DNA from: Acidobacteriota bacterium
GTDB taxonomy: Bacteria; Acidobacteriota; Terriglobia; Acidiferrales; UBA7541
DNA length: 64,000 nucleotides
Reading direction: 5' to 3'
NCBI GenBank assembly: GCA_003224235.1
Contig: QHYU01000174.1
Location: forward strand, 1-64,000
Shown: positions 34,824 to 42,871 of the stretch, piece by piece
Layout of the letters: each line of letters begins with the position of its first letter
Position numbering within the stretch: position 1 is the stretch's first letter
Program-made: the position numbers and the translations under genes
Notes under the pieces: generated by a model
Databases searched by the model: none
What the model was told of the DNA's origin: nothing
Seen by the model: only the letters and a program-made list of their open reading frames with translations

Positions 34824-35942
34824 CTACTGCACCGACCCTTTTGCGGCAATCCAGTTGGGCTCGGTGGCCTGGATCTCGGTTACCAGTTTGATGTCTTCGG
34901 GCTGTGGCAGAGCTTCCCGCAGGTGCTCTTCGTATTCGCGCGGGGAGAGCAGCTCGCCTTTGACACTGTAGGGCTGGCCGGCGAACTCGCCAATGTAGCG
35001 GTGGAATTTCAGGTCCGGCACGTAGAGGGGCGTCTGGCCAGCGGGGATATGCTTGTTGATTTGCTCGATCAGCTTCTCGCACTCGAGATGGAACAGGAAG
35101 CGGCTATGCTCGTTCATGCGCTCGAGATCCGCTTCCTCCTTGGCCTGCGGCTCATCGTAGCGGCCCTTCAGGCCCCAAACGTAGAACCAGTGCGCCGAGC
35201 TCGAGCGGTCCACGCCAAACAAGTCGTGGCTCACCGGCACCCACTTGTTGATGAACTTCTGGATGATGGTGAGCGGCACCACACCCGCGCGGACAATGCG
35301 CTTGATGCCGTCCTGGCCCGTGCCCAGGTGGAACGATTCCTCGCGCAGCATCGGGATCATCGACTGCGCCACCGGGGCAAATCCCGAGTAACTCAGCATG
35401 GTGAGCTGGAACTTGCCGTCGCGATCGACGAAATCGGTGTAGGTGAAGAAGTCGAGCCAGTGGTCGACGTCCTGGTTGAAGGCCCCGAGCAACCGCTTCT
35501 GATCAAACGCCCGCCGCTCCAGCATCTTCTGCGCCTCGACGCGCCCGCTGTAGCCGAAATGGTTGATCAGCAGGTGGCACATTTGCCAGCCATGACGCAT
35601 CTCCTCGGTGACCACGCGGCACAGTGACTGACGGTCATGCTCGGACGGCGCGTTCTGAAAAAGCCTTCGCTGCTGCTCGACCGAAGCGAACTCGGTGTCG
35701 CCCTGATAAACGATCAGGTTCTGCATCGCGTCCCGGATGCGCTGGTCCGGGATCTGAATCACCTTCTCCCACTTCGGGCGACCCTTAAAGGCGCCAAATT
35801 CGATTTCGTTCGAGCGCGTCGGGCCGAACTTGGCCTCGAATTTGTAGTCTACGATTTCCGGATAAGCCACCCCGATGTCCTTCTGCCAGACACGGAATAG
35901 GTCCACCCAGTCGTCAAAAGTCGCAATGCGTCGTACAGCCAT
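34824..35942 (-). CDS. BoxB-like diiron oxygenase (benzoyl-CoA 2,3-epoxidase family)
   Basis: 372 aa from the ATG at 35942, preceded by GGGAGGA. Conserved BoxB blocks are present: VYQGDTEFASVEQQRRLFQN, VTEEMRHGWQMCHLLINHFG with E-x-x-H, LLGAFNQDVDHWLDFFTYTD, FVDRDGKFQLTMLSYSGF, and MLREESFHLGTGQDG with the second E-x-x-H. These give the diiron carboxylate centre of the phenylacetate/benzoyl-CoA epoxidase family. It is about 100 residues shorter than typical BoxB. BoxAB converts benzoyl-CoA plus O2 to the 2,3-epoxide. No BoxA reductase or BoxC lyase is in the window. The substrate here is unproven. Confidence 0.87.
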   Translation of the reverse strand: MAVRRIATFDDWVDLFRVWQKDIGVAYPEIVDYKFEAKFGPTRSNEIEFGAFKGRPKWEKVIQIPDQRIRDAMQNLIVYQGDTEFASVEQQRRLFQNAPSEHDRQSLCRVVTEEMRHGWQMCHLLINHFGYSGRVEAQKMLERRAFDQKRLLGAFNQDVDHWLDFFTYTDFVDRDGKFQLTMLSYSGFAPVAQSMIPMLREESFHLGTGQDGIKRIVRAGVVPLTIIQKFINKWVPVSHDLFGVDRSSSAHWFYVWGLKGRYDEPQAKEEADLERMNEHSRFLFHLECEKLIEQINKHIPAGQTPLYVPDLKFHRYIGEFAGQPYSVKGELLSPREYEEHLREALPQPEDIKLVTEIQATEPNWIAAKGSVQ

Positions 35943-36030
35943 AAGTGCAAATCCTCCCAATCTCCCTCAGAGGTCTTGGAAATCGCCAGCTATCCGGTGT
36001 CAAATTCTCTTGCCGTCTCCGTCCGCGGTC

Positions 36031-36852
36031 CTAGCGGCCTCGGAAGTGCGGCGGACGCTTCTCCAGGAACGCGTTCAGCCCTTCGAGGCAATCCTCGGAA
36101 AGAAAGCACTCCTTCTGCTGCTGAATCTCGGCCTCCAGCGCGCGCGCGAGCCCCGCCCGATCGGCACCAAACAGCGCCTGCTTGACCGCGCGAACCGCCA
36201 GCGGCGGCGCCACGGCCAACCGCTCGGCAAACGCGCGAGCCTCGTCGGCCAGCCGGTCGTGCGGCACCACGCGGTTGACCAGGCCGATGCGTTCAGCCTC
36301 CGCAGCCGTAATCATCTCGCCGGTGTAAAACAGCTCCGCGGCGCGCGCGGGTCCCACCAGGCGCGGCAGCAGATAGGTGCCACCAAAATCCGGGAACAAG
36401 CCGACTTTGGCGAAGTTTTGACCGAAGCTCGCCTGATCGGAGGCTACTCGCAGATCGCACGCCAGCGCCAGATTCATTCCCGCGCCGGCGGCCGGGCCAT
36501 TCACCGCGGCCAGCACCGGCTTGCGCATATCCGCCACGGCCAGGACAATCTGCACGCCGGAGCGCATCAGGCCATCGAGTTCCGGGCCGGCGTTGCGCTG
36601 CCGCGCGTCTCGCAGCACGGCAATATCGCCGCCAGCGCAGAACGCACGACCGGCGCCCGTCAGCACCACCACGCGCACGTCTCGGTCTTCCGCCGCGCGG
36701 GCCAGAGCCGCGACCAGCGCCGCGCCCAACTCGGTGTTGAGCGCGTTCAAGCGCTCGGGCCGGTTCAATGTGAGGGTGGCGACGCCGGCCTCTCGGCTCT
36801 CGAGAACCAGAGTGGCACCGGGCACGGACATCGGTTGTGCGGCGTCAACCAT
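36031..36852 (-). CDS. Enoyl-CoA hydratase/isomerase, PaaG-like
   Basis: 273 aa from the ATG at 36852, six nt after the glycosylase stop; a longer frame running into the glycosylase gene is rejected. Crotonase motifs are AFCAGGDIAVLRDA, GPAAGAGMNLALACDLRVAS and FAKVGLFPDFGGTYLLPRLV. The PDFGG Asp and the lack of the PE-x-x-LG Glu match PaaG/2-cyclohexenylcarbonyl-type isomerases rather than classical hydratases. PaaG isomerises the ring epoxide to an oxepin, and a similar step after a BoxB-like epoxidation would be attractive. Confidence 0.87.
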   Translation of the reverse strand: MVDAAQPMSVPGATLVLESREAGVATLTLNRPERLNALNTELGAALVAALARAAEDRDVRVVVLTGAGRAFCAGGDIAVLRDARQRNAGPELDGLMRSGVQIVLAVADMRKPVLAAVNGPAAGAGMNLALACDLRVASDQASFGQNFAKVGLFPDFGGTYLLPRLVGPARAAELFYTGEMITAAEAERIGLVNRVVPHDRLADEARAFAERLAVAPPLAVRAVKQALFGADRAGLARALEAEIQQQKECFLSEDCLEGLNAFLEKRPPHFRGR

Positions 36853-36857
36853 GTTCG

Positions 36858-37367
36858 TCAATCGTTCAGTTTCTTTAGGACCCGGGCAAGCTGGCGGAAA
36901 AACCGCAGCTTCTGCGCATCCCCCACGGCGTTCTGTCCACTCGTCGAAGGCAGCACAAACACCTGAGCGCCGTAGAGCCGCTCTTTCTGTAGGCCCAGCT
37001 TGCACGGCCGCTGGGCGAACTTCTCGAATACCAGCTTGCCGTTGAAGGCGATCACACGCGGAGTGAATTCTTCGAGTTTCCGCGCCAGCAGGATGCGCCC
37101 TTCAGCAAACTCCTGCCGCTCGATTTCTTCGATGCCGCGCGTGGGACGCTTGACCAGGTCCGTCAACCCAATGCCGAACTCGATCATGCGCTTGTCGTCC
37201 TTATATTCCAGCGGCTCCGGCACCACGCCCGAATCATAGAGCAGCGGCCAGAACACATTCCCGCGGCCCGCGTAGTAGTGCCCGAGGCGCGCCGAGCGCT
37301 CGCCGGGGTTGCAGCCAACGATGACCAGCTTCATTCCGCGCCGCAGATAGTCGGGAAGAGTACGCAT
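36858..37367 (-). CDS. mug: G:T/U mismatch-specific DNA glycosylase (Mug/TDG family)
   Basis: 169 aa, normal family length. Motif 1 is VIVGCNPGERSARLGHYYAG with the NPG active loop, followed by NVFWPLLYDSG and FGIGLTDLVKRPTRG. Motif 2 lies in VLPSTSGQNA near residue 145. It removes uracil or thymine from G mismatches. The gene fits exactly between the ALDH (adjacent base 37368) and the PaaG-like gene (6 nt gap), so it is embedded in the catabolic operon although its function is unrelated. Confidence 0.9.
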   Translation of the reverse strand: MRTLPDYLRRGMKLVIVGCNPGERSARLGHYYAGRGNVFWPLLYDSGVVPEPLEYKDDKRMIEFGIGLTDLVKRPTRGIEEIERQEFAEGRILLARKLEEFTPRVIAFNGKLVFEKFAQRPCKLGLQKERLYGAQVFVLPSTSGQNAVGDAQKLRFFRQLARVLKKLND

Positions 37368-38837
37368 CTATGCCAGGTTCACCCAGACGCTCTTGACCTG
37401 CGTGTAGTGCTCGATGGCGTGCAGGCTCAACTCGCGGCCGTAGCCGCTCATCTTGTAGCCGCCGAAGGCCGCCGCCGGATCGTAGTTGTTGTAGGTGTTG
37501 ATCCACACCGTGCCGGCCTGGAGCTTGTGCGCGACGCGGTGGGCCTTGGCGATGTCGCGCGTCCAGACGGCCGAAGCCAGGCCGTAGGGCGTTTCGTTGG
37601 CCAAGCGCACCGCTTCGTCGATGTCTCCGAACTCGATCGAGGCCAGCACGGGACCGAAGATTTCTTCCCGCGCGATGGTCATATCGTTGCGCACGCCGTC
37701 GAAAACCGTTGGCTGCAGGAAGCAGCCCTTGCCGTTGCCCACCGAGACGCGCTCGCCGCCAGCCACCAGCTTCGCGCCTTCGGCCTTGCCCTTCGCGATG
37801 TAGCCCAGCACCGTCTGCATCTGCCGCTCGCTGACCAGCGCGCCAAAGCGCGTTTTGGGGTCGAGCGGGTCAGCAGGCTGAAGTTTCTTGGCGCGGTCCA
37901 CCAACTTCTGCAGAAAGTCGTCGTGGATTTTCTTGTCCACGAACAGCCGCGAGCCCGCCGCGCAGACTTCGCCTTTTCCGTAGAAGATGCCGATGGTGGC
38001 GCCGCGCACGGCCGCGTCCAAGTCCGCATCCGCGAAAACGATATTGGGAGACTTGCCGCCAAGTTCGAGCGTGACGCGCTTGAGCGTGTCGGCTGAATCG
38101 CGAACGATTTCCTGACCGGTGCGGGTTTCACCGGTAATGGCGACCTTGGCCACCCCCGGGTGCCGCACCAGCGCCTTGCCGAGCGTCGCGCCCGGGCCGG
38201 TAATGATGTTCACCACGCCGTCGGGCACCCCAGCCTCCTGGCAGAGTTCGCCGAAGCGAATCGCGGTGAGCGGCGTCCAGCTGGCAGGCTTCAGCACGAC
38301 GGTATTGCCAGCAGCCAGTGCCGGAGCTACCTTCCACGATGCCAGCAGCAGCGGAAAATTCCAGGGGACGATTGCAGCCACCACGCCCAGTGGCTCGCGC
38401 AGCGTGTAGTGCAAGAACGGCCCACGTACCGGCACAGTCTCGCCGTGAATTTTCGTCGCCCAGCCGGCGAAATAGCGGAAGACCTCGGCGACCATGGGCA
38501 TGTCGATTTGCCGGGACTCAAAGATGGGTTTGCCGTTATCCAGCGTCTCCAAAGTGCCGAGTTCTTCGTTGTATTTGTCCGCCAGGTCGCCGAGCTTCCA
38601 GAGAAGCCGGGCACGGTCAGAGGCGCTCATCTCGGGCCAGGGGCCGGACTCAAAGGCTTTGCGGGCGGCCTCGACCGCCGCGGCGGCGTCGCGCTCATCG
38701 CCCTCGGCGATCGCGGTGATCGTCTCGCCTGTGGCAGGGTTGATGGTGGGGAACGTCTTGCCCGAGGCGGCGTCAACCCACTTACCGCCGATAAAGAGTT
38801 TTCCAGGTTTGACCTGAATCTGGGGTGCCGTGGCCAT
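37368..38837 (-). CDS. NAD(P)+-dependent aldehyde dehydrogenase
   Basis: 489 aa, the usual ALDH length. The NAD-binding part has IVPWNFPLLLASWKVAPALA and KPASWTPL, the catalytic Glu is in LELGGKSPNIVF, the catalytic Cys is in GKGEVCAAGSRL (about 292), and EEIFGPVLA and the C-terminal AFGGYKMSGYGRE follow. It is of the betaine/aryl-aldehyde superfamily type. In the box pathway an ALDH (BoxD) oxidises 3,4-didehydroadipyl-CoA semialdehyde. This gene could serve that step, but the substrate is not readable from sequence. Confidence 0.95.
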   Translation of the reverse strand: MATAPQIQVKPGKLFIGGKWVDAASGKTFPTINPATGETITAIAEGDERDAAAAVEAARKAFESGPWPEMSASDRARLLWKLGDLADKYNEELGTLETLDNGKPIFESRQIDMPMVAEVFRYFAGWATKIHGETVPVRGPFLHYTLREPLGVVAAIVPWNFPLLLASWKVAPALAAGNTVVLKPASWTPLTAIRFGELCQEAGVPDGVVNIITGPGATLGKALVRHPGVAKVAITGETRTGQEIVRDSADTLKRVTLELGGKSPNIVFADADLDAAVRGATIGIFYGKGEVCAAGSRLFVDKKIHDDFLQKLVDRAKKLQPADPLDPKTRFGALVSERQMQTVLGYIAKGKAEGAKLVAGGERVSVGNGKGCFLQPTVFDGVRNDMTIAREEIFGPVLASIEFGDIDEAVRLANETPYGLASAVWTRDIAKAHRVAHKLQAGTVWINTYNNYDPAAAFGGYKMSGYGRELSLHAIEHYTQVKSVWVNLA

Positions 38838-38944
38838 TGGGCTCCTTGAATGAAATGGTTAATCGCCAACGCGGCGATCAGCTTGCAGCATTCTTTACTC
38901 TTAACCGCCGGGTTCGACTATCGCTTCTCGACAGTGAACTGCCG

Positions 38945-39754
38945 CTACTTCCCCTTGAACTGAGGCTGGCGCTTTTCCACATACGCGGCCAAGCCTTCCT
39001 TGGCGTCCTCACTGGTGAAAAGCAACTGCTGCAACTCACGCTCGAGACCCAGCGCCTCCGCGAAAGACACCTCTGAGCCGGTGACGACCGAGCGCTTGAT
39101 GCGGCCGACGGCGCGCGAAGCTTTGTGCGGCGGGCAGAACTGCCGCGCATAGGCCATCACGTCGTCCCAGAAGGAGTCGCGTTCGTAGATGTAGTGGATC
39201 AGACCCCACTCGAGCGCTTCCTCGAAGCTGAAGGTGCGGCCGGTGGCCATCAACTCGAGAGCGCGCGCCCTGCCGATTACGCGCGGGAGCCGCTGCGTCC
39301 CGCCCGTGCCCGGCAGCACGCCCAGGTTTACCTCCGGCAGGCCGATCTTGCCGCCTTCCTGCTTGGCGATACGAATATCGCAGGCCAGCGCAATCTCGAG
39401 ACCTCCACCTACAGTATGGCCGTTGAGCGCCGCAATCACCAGCTTGGGCGTCTGCTCGAGACGCGAAAGAGTCTCGTTGGCGTGCAGGCAGAAATAGTAC
39501 TTGAACTGCGGGTCGGCCTTGGTGAGCATCGGAATGCTGGCGCCGGCAGAGAAAAACTTCTCGCCGGCGCCGCGCAGCACGATCACGTAAACACTTTCAT
39601 CCATGCGCCCCTGCAGGATGGCCGCGTCGAGCTGGCGCATCATCTCGTAGGTGTAGGTGTTGGCCGGCGGGTCATCCATCTCCAGAATGGCCACTCCATC
39701 TTCCACCCGGTAGCGAATGAGCTCTTTCTGCTCCACTGCTGGCGTGGTTACCAT
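38945..39754 (-). CDS. Enoyl-CoA hydratase/isomerase family protein
   Basis: 269 aa crotonase-fold protein. Motifs are DDPPANTYTYEMM, KFFSAGASIPML, GHTVGGGLEIALACDIRIAK and IGLPEVNLGVLPGTGGTQRL, the last including the acid Glu of hydratases. The C-terminus (YVEKRQPQFKGK) is standard. It is the first enzyme gene after the TetR regulator in the minus-strand cluster, about 60 nt downstream of it. It probably hydrates an unsaturated acyl-CoA produced after ring opening. Confidence 0.93.
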   Translation of the reverse strand: MVTTPAVEQKELIRYRVEDGVAILEMDDPPANTYTYEMMRQLDAAILQGRMDESVYVIVLRGAGEKFFSAGASIPMLTKADPQFKYYFCLHANETLSRLEQTPKLVIAALNGHTVGGGLEIALACDIRIAKQEGGKIGLPEVNLGVLPGTGGTQRLPRVIGRARALELMATGRTFSFEEALEWGLIHYIYERDSFWDDVMAYARQFCPPHKASRAVGRIKRSVVTGSEVSFAEALGLERELQQLLFTSEDAKEGLAAYVEKRQPQFKGK

Positions 39755-39817
39755 TGCTTGCCTCCCTAACTCTTCGATCCAAATCTGAAGTTGCGTTTCG
39801 AGAATCGAGACCCCACA

Positions 39818-40492
39818 CTACCCCACAGCCCGGGTGGCTTCTTGAACGGCGTGGCGGTCGAGCGCTACCGGCCGCGGGCGCGGTGTCACGAGGCCATTCG
39901 TCACCCCATCAAGAAAGATTGCGGACATGGTTTCCGCCAGCCGGTCGGCCTGCGGGTCCACCTTGGGATTATGCCATTTATAAATCCAATTCATCATGCC
40001 GAACAGGCTCAGCACCGCCACCCGTGGGTTAACGCGGCGCATGTGCCCGGTCTTGCGCAGGGCCTCGAAAATGCCCCGGGCCAGTTCGTAGTACCGCCTT
40101 TTGATCTCCGCCACTTCCCGGCGGTATGGGTCCTCCAGAGCCTCGTCCTCGTGCGCAAGTACCTTCATTTCCGCCGGATGGCGCAGGAAATAGTCGATGT
40201 GATTGCTGACCAGCGCGCGCAGGCGTTCTTCCGGCGCGACGGCCGCGACCAGGCGGCGCTCGAGGCGCTTGAGGATGCTCGTAAATGTATTAATTTGAAT
40301 GAGATATAGCAGTTTCTGCTTGCTCTCGAAGTAGTAATACAGGCCGGAGAGAGAGACGCCGCTCGCGCGGCTAATGTCGCGGATGGAAGCACCCTCGTAG
40401 CCCTTTTCGGAGAACACCCGCGCCGCATGGCGAAGGATATGACGCAGTTTGCCCTGGAAATTTCGGTGGTTGGTTGGTGTCGTTTTAGCCAC
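39818..40492 (-). CDS. TetR-family transcriptional regulator
   Basis: 224 aa from a GTG at 40492. The frame can be read from a TTG at 40546, but that TTG is part of a -35 TTGACA. The N-terminal HTH is ILRHAARVFSEKGYEGASIR followed by DISRASGVSLSGLYYYFESK. The C-terminal helical domain is of the TetR_C type seen in acyl-CoA-responsive regulators. It heads the minus-strand acyl-CoA/aromatic cluster, and its promoter overlaps a double palindrome, which suggests autorepression. The ligand could be an aromatic or acyl-CoA thioester (inference). Confidence 0.92.
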   Translation of the reverse strand: MAKTTPTNHRNFQGKLRHILRHAARVFSEKGYEGASIRDISRASGVSLSGLYYYFESKQKLLYLIQINTFTSILKRLERRLVAAVAPEERLRALVSNHIDYFLRHPAEMKVLAHEDEALEDPYRREVAEIKRRYYELARGIFEALRKTGHMRRVNPRVAVLSLFGMMNWIYKWHNPKVDPQADRLAETMSAIFLDGVTNGLVTPRPRPVALDRHAVQEATRAVG

Positions 40493-40502
40493 AGCAGTAA
40501 GT

Positions 40503-40520
40503 CGAACGTTCGTTCGAACG
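40503..40520. promoter_or_regulatory. Putative TetR operator (two overlapping palindromes)
   Basis: CGAACGTTCG (40503-40512) and CGTTCGAACG (40511-40520) are both perfect 10-bp palindromes sharing two bases. They overlap the -10 box of the tetR promoter and lie 11 nt before the tetR start, an ideal autorepression site. Confidence 0.6.
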
Positions 40521-40546
40521 GTAACGCGAGATTCAGTGACTGTCAA
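40518..40546 (-). promoter_or_regulatory. Promoter of the tetR gene / aromatic cluster
   Basis: On the minus strand, consensus TTGACA (40541-40546), 17-nt spacer, then TACCGT (40518-40523). The -35 matches fully and the -10 matches TA---T. It would give a 5' leader of about 18 nt. Confidence 0.6.
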
Positions 40547-40781
40547 GAGTGAGTTTCGAGATTTGCTCGCTGCCGTCCCCCCGCCCTACATAGCCAGCTT
40601 AGGACCTCTGGCGTTGTCAGCTGGCCGGGGATGTCCATCCGGGAGGTTGTCCCGCCTCGCCGGGCCCACCTGCGTCCCATCGCGAGATCACGACCGCAGC
40701 CAGCCTCTCGATGCAAGCTTGTGTTATCCTTTCGAGTCGCTCGGGCATCAAAGTAGAGCTGGGCCAAACACTGGATACCCT

Positions 40782-41405
40782 TTGAACTCTGCCAATCCCA
40801 AACCGATCGCGCGCGCAGTCCCCAAGGACGACGAAGCGGTCCTGGTGGCTTCCGCCAAGGCGGGCGACGTCACGGCTTTTGAAGAGCTGGTGAACCGCTA
40901 CGAGCCCAAGATCTTCCACCTGGCGCAGAACATCACCCAGAACCGCGAAGACGCCGAGGACGTGATGCAGGATGCCTTCTTGAAGTCGTTCGAGCATCTG
41001 GGCGAGTTTCACGGTGATTCGCGCTTCTACACCTGGCTGGTCCGCATCACGGTGAATGAGGCGCTGATGAAGCTGCGTAAACGCCGGCCCAACCAGGTAT
41101 CACTCGATGAGCCGGTCGAGACCGATGACGACCTGATACCCCGCGAAGTTGAAGACTGGGGACCCACCCCCGAACAGCGCTACGCGCAGGCTGAGTTGAG
41201 CGAGATCCTGACACAGGTCATCAACGAGCTCGACCCCACTTTTCGCGTTGTCTTCTTGCTGCGCGACGTCGAGGAACTCTCCACCGAAGAAACAGCTGAG
41301 CTGCTGGGAATATCCGTGCCGGCCGTGAAATCGCGGCTGCTCCGGGCCCGGCTGAAGCTGCGTCAAAAACTAAACAAGTTCTTTAAACGGAGCGAAGTCA
41401 ATTGA
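40782..41405 (+). CDS. ECF RNA polymerase sigma factor (RpoE/SigW-like)
   Basis: 207 aa from a TTG at 40782. The frame is open from 40449, but the upstream part has no family character, and there is no in-frame ATG nearer. Region 2 is AFEELVNRYEPKIFHLAQNI, then NREDAEDVMQDAFLKSFEHL and FYTWLVRITVNEALMKLRKR. Region 4 is LDPTFRVVFLLRDVEELSTE, then ETAELLGISVPAVKSRLLRA. The stop overlaps the start of the downstream zinc-finger anti-sigma gene (TTGA), the usual pairing. It directs transcription of a stress or envelope regulon. The exact start is uncertain. Confidence 0.9.
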   Translation: MNSANPKPIARAVPKDDEAVLVASAKAGDVTAFEELVNRYEPKIFHLAQNITQNREDAEDVMQDAFLKSFEHLGEFHGDSRFYTWLVRITVNEALMKLRKRRPNQVSLDEPVETDDDLIPREVEDWGPTPEQRYAQAELSEILTQVINELDPTFRVVFLLRDVEELSTEETAELLGISVPAVKSRLLRARLKLRQKLNKFFKRSEVN

Positions 41406-41641
41406 ACTGCCGAGGAGTCATCCGCGAAATCTCCGACTACTTGGACGGCGAGCTCGATGCGGCGGCTCAGTCCGAGCTCGAGCGGCACCTAGAGCACTGC
41501 GAAGATTGTCGCCTGGTGGTGGACACGACGAAGAAGACCATTCAGGTCTTCTGCGACTCGAAGCCTCTGCCGCTTCCGGAAGACGTCCACCAGCGCCTCC
41601 ACGCGGCGCTTGCCAGGCGCCTCCAGCAGCGCCCTAGCTAG
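41402..41641 (+). CDS. Zinc-finger (ZAS/HC2) anti-sigma factor
   Basis: 79 aa. ISDYLDGELDAA, then LERHLEHCEDCRLVV contains the H-x3-C-x2-C signature (HLEHCEDC) of ZAS domains that hold ECF sigma factors inactive. There is no membrane helix, so this is a soluble anti-sigma, possibly redox- or zinc-responsive. A TTG start overlaps the sigma factor stop by 4 nt, ensuring coupled synthesis. Confidence 0.88.
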   Translation: MNCRGVIREISDYLDGELDAAAQSELERHLEHCEDCRLVVDTTKKTIQVFCDSKPLPLPEDVHQRLHAALARRLQQRPS

Positions 41642-41753
41642 AAACGGCCAAAACCCGCTGCCTTCCCGCCTCCACCGCAGCTCCTCTTGACGCACGAGGA
41701 CCCAGAAGAGGAAAGACAGCCTCAAAGCCGCGTCTCCATCAAGCTGGAAACAA

Positions 41754-42734
41754 TCAGTTCGCTGAAGCGGAATGCTCCCACAGCGGGATGCGCCGCCCGA
41801 GCTGCCGCTGCTGCGCCAATTCGTAGACGCGCGCCGCAACGGCCACATCCCAGATCGCAATCCCATTGGATTTGAAGAGGGTGATGTCGCGGGCATTGGT
41901 GCGCCCGGACACTCTGCCGGAGACGATCGCCGCCAGCTCGGTCACAGCGGCCCAGCGCGAAGGATCTTCCCCGAGCACGTGGATGAGGTCCCCGGCCTCG
42001 AGCTTTGATTGTTCGATCGAATCGACGGCAAGAACAGCAGCGCGGCGAACCGCCTCGCTGTCGAGCTCGCGCTTCTGAGGAAAGTTTGCGCCGATGGCGT
42101 TCACGTGCGTGCCGGGCGCTAGCCACTCGCCAAGCACTACGGGATTCGAGGAGGTTGTCGCCGTCACAACGATGTCCGTTGCCCGCACGGCTTCTTCAGC
42201 GGAGCTGGCCGGGTTGAGCGCCACGCCAAGGCGCGCACTCATCTCGCGGCAGAACTGCGCGCGGCGCTCTGGGTTGCGCCCGAAGACGCGGATGGCTTCG
42301 ATCCGGCGAACTGCGGCGACAGCCTCGAGTTGGGTGCGGGCCTGCAAACCCGTCCCAATGATCCCGACCGTGCGCGCATCGGTTCGCGACATGTATTTGG
42401 TGGCCAAGCCGCTGGCTGCGCCGGTGCGCATCTGGCCCAGGTAATCGGCCTCCAGCAGGGCCAGCAGTTCACCGTTTTCCCCGCTGTAGAGCGGCACCAG
42501 AAACCGCAGCGCCCCGCGCACGCTGGTGTAGATCTTCATTCCCATGTAACCGCTCACCGTGTCGGCAGCGGCCATGTAGTGGAGAAACGCCTTTTCGGGA
42601 GCCTCCAAACGCCGGCGCGTATGCAGGATCATCTCGCCGGCGGCCTGCCGCCGAGAGGCCTCTTCGACCACTTCGAGCGCCAGCGGCATAGTCAGAACCT
42701 CGCGCACATCCGCTTCGCTAAGCAAAAGAGTCAT
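41754..42734 (-). CDS. Ornithine cyclodeaminase / mu-crystallin family oxidoreductase
   Basis: 326 aa. The substrate-binding part includes KIYTSVRGALRFLVPLYSGE and EADYLGQMRTGAASGLATKY with the conserved Arg and Lys residues. The NAD(P) loop is VGIIGTGLQARTQLEAV (about 122-138), and VVTATTSSNPVV and GTHVNAIGANFPQKRELDSE follow. Members include ornithine cyclodeaminase, alanine dehydrogenase and ketimine reductase, and sequence does not tell which applies. The gene is not in an evident operon, and a dispersed repeat lies upstream. Confidence 0.9.
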   Translation of the reverse strand: MTLLLSEADVREVLTMPLALEVVEEASRRQAAGEMILHTRRRLEAPEKAFLHYMAAADTVSGYMGMKIYTSVRGALRFLVPLYSGENGELLALLEADYLGQMRTGAASGLATKYMSRTDARTVGIIGTGLQARTQLEAVAAVRRIEAIRVFGRNPERRAQFCREMSARLGVALNPASSAEEAVRATDIVVTATTSSNPVVLGEWLAPGTHVNAIGANFPQKRELDSEAVRRAAVLAVDSIEQSKLEAGDLIHVLGEDPSRWAAVTELAAIVSGRVSGRTNARDITLFKSNGIAIWDVAVAARVYELAQQRQLGRRIPLWEHSASAN

Positions 42735-42774
42735 GATGGGTCACAAGGTTTCCACAGCCGCCGCGCGATTGCAA

Positions 42775-42850
42775 TGGGCTACCTCGTTCTCGGAGATCCG
42801 CCAAGGCGGACTCGGCCCGGCAGAAAACATCGGCCTCGGAATGACAGCGT
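42775..42850. repeat. Dispersed CTCGGAATGACA element
   Basis: GATCCGCCAAGGCGGACTCGGCCCGGCAGAAAACATCGG precedes CTCGGAATGACAGCGTGACGG. The right end matches the elements at 5932-5947 and 50690-50706. It lies between the cyclodeaminase-family gene and the NHL-lipoprotein gene. Confidence 0.45.
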
Positions 42851-42871
42851 GACGGGGTTTTCAGCGCCCAG

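Noticed and set aside
34018-35082. Longer version of CoA-transferase subunit B starting at 35082
   Set aside because: The first 91 codons overlap the BoxB-like gene and lack family character; the ATG at 34809 fits.
36031-37005. Longer version of the PaaG-like protein starting at 37005
   Set aside because: The extra 51 codons lie inside the Mug gene and are low-complexity.
40493-40546. TTG start for the TetR gene at 40546
   Set aside because: That TTG is the first half of a consensus TTGACA promoter box, and the operator palindromes would lie inside the gene.
40449-40781. N-terminal extension of the sigma factor
   Set aside because: It has no sigma-family character and overlaps the TetR promoter and the start of the tetR gene.
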